Shown: one piece after another, positions 1 to 4,939 of the stretch
Position numbering within the stretch: the first letter of the stretch is position 1
Layout: every line of letters starts with the position of its first letter
DNA from: Pseudomonadota bacterium
Lineage (GTDB): Bacteria; Desulfobacterota; Desulfovibrionia; Desulfovibrionales; Desulfovibrionaceae
Length of the DNA stretch: 8,138 nucleotides
Assembly (NCBI GenBank): GCA_023419375.1
Contig: JAEZYD010000038.1
Location: 1 to 8,138, forward strand
Reading direction: 5' to 3'
Translations under genes and position numbers: made by a program
The notes under the pieces: generated by a model
Told to the model about the DNA's origin: nothing
Database searches by the model: none
Seen by the model: only the letters and a program-made list of their open reading frames with translations

Positions 1-206
1 AGCTCATTTGCTTGAATTTGTTCGGCAAAGACTCCGTGGAAGAACTCCTGAAACCGCGAAGATCAAAAACTCAAAACTCTTACAGTCTCAGCCTATTAGC
101 TTTGGTTGCTTAGCCGGACAGCATTGATCATAAGCATAATTGCGGAGACAACAGCGGTACGCGCACAACAGAAAGAACTGTCGAGCTCGCACTTGCAAAA
201 GAGTTT
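1..206. other. Left-edge region upstream of the methyltransferase-like ORF, with possible gene ends
   Basis: Two plus-strand frames are open from the window edge. One ends at a TGA at 125-127 (42 codons with stop) and one at a TAG at 111-113 (37 codons with stop). Either could be the C-terminus of a gene entering from the left, but neither translation is recognisable. From 114 to 206 the frame of the following methyltransferase-like ORF is open without an ATG, GTG or TTG start, and its translation looks like part of that protein (NCGDNSGTRTTERTVELAL). No tRNA, convincing promoter or terminator was seen. Confidence 0.3.
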
Positions 207-671
207 ATGTTATCTGTTGAACATGATTTAATTGAAATAGGGGCAGTAACACCTTATTATTTTGATGTTTCATATGATGTTGTTGACCCTGCTGACGAAC
301 ATCCTGCCGTCACTAAAAAAATGAGCTTGTTTGATGTAGACATAAAAAACAAAAATGTTTTAGCTATCTCAGTGATAGAACACATTGGAACACAAGATTA
401 TGATGGAGTAAGTGCGAATGAAAGTTCTATAGACGCCCTGAATTACATTCTTGACAATGCCAAAAGCTTTTTGATTACTTTTCCCATTGGCTACAATCGA
501 GACCTACAGAACTATATTTTTTCAAAAAAATTAGAAAATGCTAATGTATGCTACTATTATAGAGATATAAATTTTAACAACTGGAAACACACAACAGAAT
601 TTGAGAAAGTTTGTACCATGGGATATGGCCCGCGCTGGGCAAATTGCGTAGCTGTTATCTACAGAATATAG
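207..671 (+). CDS. SAM-dependent methyltransferase-like protein, probably 5'-truncated
   Basis: The 154-residue reading resembles a class I SAM-methyltransferase-like family often found in polysaccharide biosynthesis clusters. Visible family features are a degenerate glycine-loop strand EIGAVTPYY (residues 10-18), an acidic segment DVVDPADEHP (25-34), the strand and turn ISVIEHIG (54-61), and the late strand FLITFPIGYN (88-97). The ending looks natural. The ATG at 207 has only a weak upstream purine run. The same frame stays open back to the TAG at 111-113, and that segment encodes the ERTVELAL helix which in this family precedes the SAM loop. The true protein therefore probably began further upstream and has lost its start, or uses a non-standard one. 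Base composition is AT-rich compared with the genes from 2958 onward. The substrate is unknown, and the family assignment rests on remembered family patterns. It could equally be listed as a pseudogene. Confidence 0.6.
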   Translation: MLSVEHDLIEIGAVTPYYFDVSYDVVDPADEHPAVTKKMSLFDVDIKNKNVLAISVIEHIGTQDYDGVSANESSIDALNYILDNAKSFLITFPIGYNRDLQNYIFSKKLENANVCYYYRDINFNNWKHTTEFEKVCTMGYGPRWANCVAVIYRI

Positions 672-1468
672 GCTATTCCCCCGCAGCCTAACCTCCATAG
701 AGCTTGCGCGCAACAACATCCCTTTTTGCTTCTATTTTTTTGATACTGGAGCCAATTTCATTACATTTATCAATCTCCCTGATATCTCAGATGAAAAATC
801 AATTACCCATGTCTCTTGCAGGAGGACAATTGGATATTGTACCATAGTTTGTTACATTGCGAGAGCCGAGCGCTGGCAAGATTCTCTTCAGCACCATCTG
901 AAACGGCCCTGTACAGTTAGATTCGTTGCGTTTAATATAAGTTATGCCTTCTTTTAGATAGTTAGAAGATTTTGCAATGATGCTCAAAGTCGTTCATGCA
1001 CAAGAGAACAAGCAAGCCGTATGCCGGAACTCGATGACAAACAATTACCCAAATACAGTCGCAACGACTTCAGAACACAGCCAGTAAGCGAAATCCAATA
1101 GGCTCACTACTTTTGTATTATGACTTCCTCAAAACTCGCAGGCGGCACATCAGCACGAGAAACCCGCTTGATGGCTCGAGTCAAAAATTTACAGTTGAAT
1201 CAGGGCAGTAGCTATCTTCCCGAGCTCTTCGCCGCCCAGGATGCTTCGTTTGCACTGACATCTAGCGCAAAAGTGGGACAGACGACGATATGTAATCGGG
1301 AACCATAAGACATCAGCATAAAGCCAGGGCTTTCAATGCCGACGTATATCCATGCGTCATCGACTGGCCGAAGCAAAACGAGCGAATGGTTCCGGACACT
1401 ATCTGCATCAAAGCGCATTATTACGACACGTCACGACTGCAGACCAACGCTTTGTTAAGGAGATTGCT
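672..1468. other. Gene-poor stretch between methyltransferase-like gene and radical SAM gene
   Basis: No convincing intact gene was found in about 800 bases. The plus-strand frame from 652 to 957 is stop-free for about 100 codons but contains no ATG, GTG or TTG. A second frame is stop-free from 1296 to 1529 and reads like protein around 1341-1440 (for example VPDTICIKAHYYDTSRLQTN), again without a credible start. Short ATG-started readings at 977-1087 (36 codons) and 1120-1308 (62 codons) lack ribosome binding sites. The pattern fits decayed gene fragments, but I could not identify them. A T-rich run lies near 721-741, preceded by a loop-less palindrome ttgcgcgcaa (704-713), which is not a proper intrinsic terminator. 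Confidence 0.4.
1457..1463 (+). promoter_or_regulatory. Shine-Dalgarno that fixes the radical SAM start at GTG 1469
   Basis: The sequence aaggaga sits five bases before an in-frame GTG at 1469-1471. The earlier in-frame ATG at 1352 has no comparable site. The 39 codons between them do not resemble the usual N-terminus of this enzyme class, which begins shortly before the CxxxCxxC motif. Confidence 0.8.
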
Positions 1469-2452
1469 GTGCAATACAATACAAATTTTGAACAACCTAT
1501 TGTTAAAACACCATATTTTATTCACAACATAGAACTCACAAACAAGTGCATAATGCGCTGTACTATTTGCCCAAGAACGTATTCCATGACCAGAAGCCAA
1601 GGGTTCATGAGTGTCGATACCTTTAAGAGTATTGTTGATCAGTATGTTTGCGACAATCCTCAAGCATCGAGCACACATGTATGGTTGCACCATTTTGGTG
1701 AAAGCTTGCTCCACCCCCACTTTGACGATTGCATAGCATACATGCGCGATAAAGGCCTGAGGCCTGCATTGTCGTTAAATCCAATCATGCTCAGCAAAAC
1801 GATTTCCAAGCGCTTGTTAAAATCCCGCCCATATTTGCTCTACCTTTCTTTAGATGGCGGCGATGAGACTTCTTTTGCTGCAATCCGCGGTGTCAGTAAT
1901 GTGTTTGAACAATCGAAAAAAAACATCATGAAATTTTTGGAAGAAAAATTAAAAAATATACAAACATATGATGCAATAACGAACCTTTCTATAATTTCTA
2001 TTGATGGACAAGAGGAAAATATTCTCAGAGCAAAGCAATACTGGGATAGCATACCTGGCATAGACAATGTATTTGTAAAACCATTTACAAATTGGAATGG
2101 AGATGTAGATAAAATTTCAGAAAAATCTCACATAGAAGACGCAACTGGTCCATGCAAAACTGTTTTTCATAAGATGACAATTGCGTGGGACGGAAAAGTA
2201 TTGCCGTGCTGCTATGATTATGATGCCAAATATATACTTGGCAACGTGAAGCATCAAAAGCTATCAGAAATTTGGAATGGCGGGGCAATGCAGGCATTGA
2301 GAAAAGAATTTTTATCAGCTGAGATAACAGCTGACCTTTGCATAAAATGCAGCAGTGGTGGGAAGTTTTTTGAAAAATTAAAATTAATTCAGCTTGAAAG
2401 AATTCATAAAATCAAAGAGCAACTACGAGCTTCAAAGTTCAGACAGGTGTAA
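1469..2452 (+). CDS. Radical SAM/SPASM domain enzyme
   Basis: This 327-residue protein has a radical SAM core near its N-terminus. The [4Fe-4S]-SAM cysteines C27, C31 and C34 form CIMRCTIC, preceded by the strand IHNIELTNK. An FGE at 76-78 occupies the place of the usual GGE SAM-contact motif, and the strand LYLSLDGG (124-131) belongs to the barrel. The C-terminal part is a SPASM-type auxiliary cluster domain: C229, then the strand MTIAWDGKVLPCCYD with C247 and C248, LGNV, the helix LSEIWN, and C291 and C294 (CIKC). Such enzymes cleave SAM reductively to a 5'-deoxyadenosyl radical; relatives modify peptides, act as anaerobic sulfatase maturases, or are encoded in carbohydrate clusters. The substrate cannot be read from the sequence. 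No precursor-peptide gene is evident nearby. The lysine-rich C-terminal helix follows the last cysteines. The AT-rich codon use matches the upstream methyltransferase-like ORF and differs from the genes to the right, which suggests transfer. The start was chosen by its ribosome binding site. Confidence 0.88.
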   Translation: MQYNTNFEQPIVKTPYFIHNIELTNKCIMRCTICPRTYSMTRSQGFMSVDTFKSIVDQYVCDNPQASSTHVWLHHFGESLLHPHFDDCIAYMRDKGLRPALSLNPIMLSKTISKRLLKSRPYLLYLSLDGGDETSFAAIRGVSNVFEQSKKNIMKFLEEKLKNIQTYDAITNLSIISIDGQEENILRAKQYWDSIPGIDNVFVKPFTNWNGDVDKISEKSHIEDATGPCKTVFHKMTIAWDGKVLPCCYDYDAKYILGNVKHQKLSEIWNGGAMQALRKEFLSAEITADLCIKCSSGGKFFEKLKLIQLERIHKIKEQLRASKFRQV

Positions 2453-2460
2453 TGGGTGAC

Positions 2461-2475
2461 ATTTTCCCGGAAAAT
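2461..2475. repeat. 15-bp palindrome just after the radical SAM stop
   Basis: The sequence attttcc-c-ggaaaat is a perfect inverted repeat with 7-base arms around one central base, eight bases past the TAA at 2450-2452. It could fold as a 6-bp stem with a 3-base loop, but no T-run follows in the plus direction, so it is not a standard terminator. Its role is unknown; chance is possible. Confidence 0.35.
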
Positions 2476-2513
2476 CTGCCTCTGAACAGTTCGTGTACCT
2501 GGCATGGGAGCAC

Positions 2514-2710
2514 AAGAATAAGCGTTGCGGTTTCACAGAAGCACAGATTATTGAATATTGTGGCAAGCGAAGACTGGAATAGCGCGGTCATTCTGTGTCG
2601 CTGCATGGCATATCTGATGCGACCTTTTATAAATGGCGCAGCAAGTCGGAGAAATAAACGTCTCTGACGCTAAACGGTTGCACCAGATGAAAGCTATGCT
2701 CTCAAAGTAA
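2514..2710 (+). pseudogene. Remnant of IS3-family transposase orfA, stop- and frameshift-interrupted
   Basis: The plus-strand frame beginning at 2514 reads KNKRCGFTEAQIIEY, meets a TAG at 2580-2582, and resumes as RGHSVSLHGISDATFYKW, with RSKSEK before a TAA at 2655-2657. After a shift of frame at about 2658 it continues from 2660 as VSDAKRLHQM, ending at a TAA at 2708-2710. The pattern RFTEAQII, then GISDATFYKWRSK, then VSDAKRL is the helix-turn-helix N-terminus of IS3-group OrfA proteins. There is no ATG at the expected start. No orfB was found downstream, so only a short inactive piece is left. Terminal repeats could not be assigned. An ATG-started reading of 71 residues in another frame (2452-2667), overlapping the radical SAM stop, is a by-product of this remnant. 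Confidence 0.8.
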
Positions 2711-2719
2711 CTTTTGAAT

Positions 2720-2836
2720 CCCGCTGCCTACAGGGGGGGGGCCGCATCACCTTCAGCCGCCCCATAACGACTCAATGTGGCGAGCCTGCTGCATTATTCA
2801 GTGCAACAGTTGTTCCGTTCCCGTAGGCAGATCGGG
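2720..2836. repeat. Imperfect inverted repeat pair bounding ~117 bp, with an internal G9 run
   Basis: The left arm cccgctgcctacaggg starts at 2720. Its counterpart is the reverse complement of the right arm at 2820-2836 (cccgtaggcagatcggg). The shared core is ctgcctac (2724-2731 against 2823-2830). The arms differ by one two-base and one one-base indel. A run of nine Gs occupies 2733-2741. The segment lies between the IS3 remnant and the GC-rich block. It could be the scar of a small mobile element, the relic of an insertion sequence end, or chance. Confidence 0.35.
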
Positions 2837-2957
2837 TTTAGCACATCAATTCATCGCCTATCGCGACACGCATATTGTGTTGGACTCAATTTTCATAAAA
2901 AGAGCAGTTACTAACTTTTCTTGCAGCTCAAGGACACGCCGCAAAGTCTGCCGCACC
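2837..2957. other. Boundary spacer between the AT-rich island and the cupin gene end
   Basis: No supported gene was found here. The composition changes from AT-rich to GC-rich across this stretch. Downstream of the cupin stop, the minus strand contains gagc...gctc (about 2901-2928) followed by five Ts, but the stem is only four base pairs with a long loop, so a terminator is not claimed. Confidence 0.35.
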
Positions 2958-3389
2958 TTATTCCTTGATCTGCACGAGTTCTTCCCCGATGGGACTGAAC
3001 CTTTTCTTGTCATACTCCCCGGCGTAGGGCCCCTGCTTCACTTCCACAATTTCAGACTGCTCCAGCATGACAAAACCGTGCCCGCCGTGGGCCAGCAGCA
3101 CGATATCGCCGGGCAGGAGCACATGGCTTTCAAGATACACCCTGGTGGTGGGTTCATACAGATCGAGCCGAACCTTGCCCGACCTGATGATGAGCACTTC
3201 CTGCGTCCATTCAATGGTGCGCGGCACTGCATTGTGATCGTGCGGCGGAATGACATAGCCCTTAGGCCGGTTCATGTACCCAAGCTGCTGGGAGAAGGTA
3301 TCCGGCGTAAAAAACCGGATACCTTCGTCCTTAAAGTCGGCCCGCAGGATCATGGCAAGAAGCTGCCCATTATGCGAGATTTCGATCAT
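2958..3389 (-). CDS. Small single-domain cupin protein
   Basis: This 143-residue protein is a single cupin beta-barrel. Cupin motif 1 is visible as GYVIPPHDHNAVPRTIEW followed by TQEVLIIRSG, giving candidate metal ligands H50, H52 and E64. Motif 2 is LLPGDIVLLAHGGHGFVML, with H104 in the place of the last histidine. The conserved tail VKQGPYAGEYDK (117-128) recalls a family of small cupins that often sit beside polysaccharide or nucleotide-sugar genes; that link is from memory and is not shown here. The ATG at 3387-3389 has an AGGAG ribosome binding site about seven bases upstream on the minus strand. Only 26 bases separate it from the gltX stop, so it is very probably cotranscribed with gltX. 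There is no signal peptide or membrane segment, so a cytosolic location is expected. Its substrate and reaction are unknown, and it may be a binding protein rather than an enzyme. Confidence 0.85.
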   Translation of the reverse strand: MIEISHNGQLLAMILRADFKDEGIRFFTPDTFSQQLGYMNRPKGYVIPPHDHNAVPRTIEWTQEVLIIRSGKVRLDLYEPTTRVYLESHVLLPGDIVLLAHGGHGFVMLEQSEIVEVKQGPYAGEYDKKRFSPIGEELVQIKE

Positions 3390-3415
3390 GAGACGCTCCT
3401 TTGCGCGTTGCGCCT

Positions 3416-4807
3416 TTATCCGATAGCCCTTTGCAGCCGGGCAAGGGTTTCCTGCCTGCCCAGAAAGGCCATAATTTCATTGAGGTGCGAACCACCCATA
3501 AAGCCCATGAGAGCCGTGCGCAAGGGCGGGGCCACTTCCTTGAACTTCAGCCCGTTGTCGGCAACGTAGGCGTTGAGCGCGGCCTCAAGGGCTTCTGCGG
3601 TAAAAGGCTCGCAAGCGGCAAAAACAGCCGAGAGGGCCTGCAAATGCGCCTTGCCCACATCGGTAAAATGCTTGGTCGTGTCCTTTTCCACATAGCTGAG
3701 CTCTGCGGCAGGCACCACCAGCGGGCGGAAGGCCTCGCCCAGCGCCTTGAGGTTGTTGGCCCGCTCGCGGAACATGACGCACAATGGCTCAAGCTTTTCC
3801 TGCGGCAGTGCGCCAAGCCCGGCCTCTTCCACAAAGGGGGCAACAAGTGCCGCCAGTTCGGGCAGGGGCAGCGCCCGCATAAAGTGTGCGTTGCACCATT
3901 CCAGCTTGGCCGGATCAAAGGCTGCAGCGGCAGGGTTCAGGTTAGTGCCGTCAAAGTATTCGATCAGCTCTTCCTTGGTGAACAGCTCCTGATCGCCGTG
4001 CGACCAGCCAAGCCGCACCAGATAGTTCACCAGCGCCTGAGGCAAGAGGCCGTCCTGCTGGTACTCAATGACAGCCCGCGCGCCGTGGCGCTTGGAGAGC
4101 TTTTGCCGATCCGGCCCAAGAATCATGGGCACATGGCCAAAGCGCGGCACGGGCAGGCCCAGAGCTTCATAAATAAGAATCTGGCGCGGCGTGTTGGAAA
4201 CGTGGTCGTCGCCGCGAACAACATGGGTGATGCCCATTTCGTAGTCGTCCACCACCACGGCCATATTGTAGGTGGGCATGCCGTCAGCGCGGCGGATAAC
4301 CATGTCGTCCAGCTCGGTGACATCCACGGCTATCTTGCCCTTCACCATATCGTCAAAAACCACCTTGCCTGCCACAGGCGCCTTGAGGCGCACGCAGTGT
4401 CCCTCGCCGGGGCCGATGTTCCGTTCGCGGCAGCGCCCGTTATAGCGCGGCTTGAGGCCGTTCTGGCGGGCTTCTTCGCGCATGGCTTCCACTTCTTCCG
4501 GCGTGCAGGAGCACCAGTAGGCATGGCTTGTTTCCAGCAGCTTGTCCACATAGCGGTTGTACACGTCGGCCCGCTGGGTCTGGTAGGTCAGCTCGCCGTC
4601 CCAGTCCAGCCCAAGCCAGCGCATGGAGGCCAGGATGGAATCGGTATATTCCTGCTTGGAGCGCAGCAAATCTGTGTCTTCAATGCGCAGGTGAAAACGT
4701 CCGCCGGAATGGCGGGCCAGGAGCCAGCAAAAAATGGCGGTGCGTGCGCCGCCTATGTGCAGATGCCCTGTCGGGCTGGGTGCAAATCGGGTTACCACTT
4801 GAGTCAT
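3416..4807 (-). CDS. gltX: Glutamyl-tRNA synthetase
   Basis: This 463-residue class I aminoacyl-tRNA synthetase attaches glutamate to tRNA-Glu in an ATP-dependent reaction in the cytosol. The N-terminus reads TRFAPSPTGHLHIGGARTA, with the HIGH-type signature HIGG at residues 17-20, and RIEDTD follows at 41-46. The KMSKS-type loop is KLSKR (236-240), preceded by MILGPDRQ. The GluRS zinc-binding pattern Cx1Cx24C is present at C99, C101 and C126; the position two residues after the last Cys is Glu128, where the E. coli enzyme has His. The C-terminal anticodon-binding half runs from about 300 to the end, and the length is close to E. coli GltX (471). The frame is open 41 codons further upstream, but the ATG at 4805-4807 was chosen because it has aaggaaa just upstream and begins exactly at the family N-terminus. 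The cupin gene lies 26 bases downstream and the histidine kinase 132 bases upstream. Confidence 0.97.
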   Translation of the reverse strand: MTQVVTRFAPSPTGHLHIGGARTAIFCWLLARHSGGRFHLRIEDTDLLRSKQEYTDSILASMRWLGLDWDGELTYQTQRADVYNRYVDKLLETSHAYWCSCTPEEVEAMREEARQNGLKPRYNGRCRERNIGPGEGHCVRLKAPVAGKVVFDDMVKGKIAVDVTELDDMVIRRADGMPTYNMAVVVDDYEMGITHVVRGDDHVSNTPRQILIYEALGLPVPRFGHVPMILGPDRQKLSKRHGARAVIEYQQDGLLPQALVNYLVRLGWSHGDQELFTKEELIEYFDGTNLNPAAAAFDPAKLEWCNAHFMRALPLPELAALVAPFVEEAGLGALPQEKLEPLCVMFRERANNLKALGEAFRPLVVPAAELSYVEKDTTKHFTDVGKAHLQALSAVFAACEPFTAEALEAALNAYVADNGLKFKEVAPPLRTALMGFMGGSHLNEIMAFLGRQETLARLQRAIG

Positions 4808-4837
4808 GTTGCTTTCCTTGAAACTGGCGTTGGGGGG

Positions 4838-4866
4838 AAGGTCGCGCATGGGCGGCTGAGTGTCAA
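4838..4866 (-). promoter_or_regulatory. Possible sigma70-type promoter for gltX
   Basis: On the minus strand a perfect -35 box TTGACA (4866-4861) is followed by 17 bases and GACCTT (4843-4838), which is a poor -10 box. It lies about 30 bases before the gltX start. The -35 match is good and the spacing ideal, but the weak -10 makes the call tentative. Confidence 0.3.
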
Positions 4867-4884
4867 GGGCCGCTGCGCAAGTGA

Positions 4885-4920
4885 GGCGGCCTTGCCTCTT
4901 TCGGCAAGCCTGCTGCCGCC
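4885..4920. other. GC-rich hairpin between the histidine kinase and gltX
   Basis: The arms cttgcc (4891-4896) and ggcaag (4903-4908) pair across the loop tctttc. The stem is extended by ggcggc (4885-4890) pairing with gccgcc (4915-4920) across a six-base bulge (cctgct). It lies 20 bases after the kinase stop on the minus strand. No T-run follows, so it is not a canonical intrinsic terminator. It could slow transcription, stabilise an mRNA 3' end, or do nothing. Confidence 0.4.
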
Positions 4921-4939
4921 CGCAGAGCATCAGGCATTT

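Noticed and set aside
1120..1308. 62-residue plus-strand ORF
   Set aside because: It has no ribosome binding site and no recognisable family, and it sits in the gene-poor stretch where several frames are equally protein-like.
1212..1418. 68-residue minus-strand ORF
   Set aside because: It has no ribosome binding site or family resemblance, and it overlaps equally plausible plus-strand frames.
2452..2667. 71-residue ORF whose ATG overlaps the radical SAM stop (taATG), suggesting translational coupling
   Set aside because: It has no own ribosome binding site, and its DNA encodes recognisable IS3 OrfA motifs in a different frame, so this reading is a by-product of the remnant.
2895..2930. Possible intrinsic terminator after the cupin gene (gagc...gctc followed by five Ts on the minus strand)
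   Set aside because: The stem is only four base pairs with a long loop, too weak to call.
2775..3569. 264-residue plus-strand ORF
   Set aside because: It is antisense to the complete cupin gene and the gltX end; the cupin has the motifs and ribosome binding site.
4808..4930. N-terminal extension of gltX by 41 residues
   Set aside because: The extension is not synthetase-like, and the ATG at 4805-4807 has a good ribosome binding site and begins at the family N-terminus.
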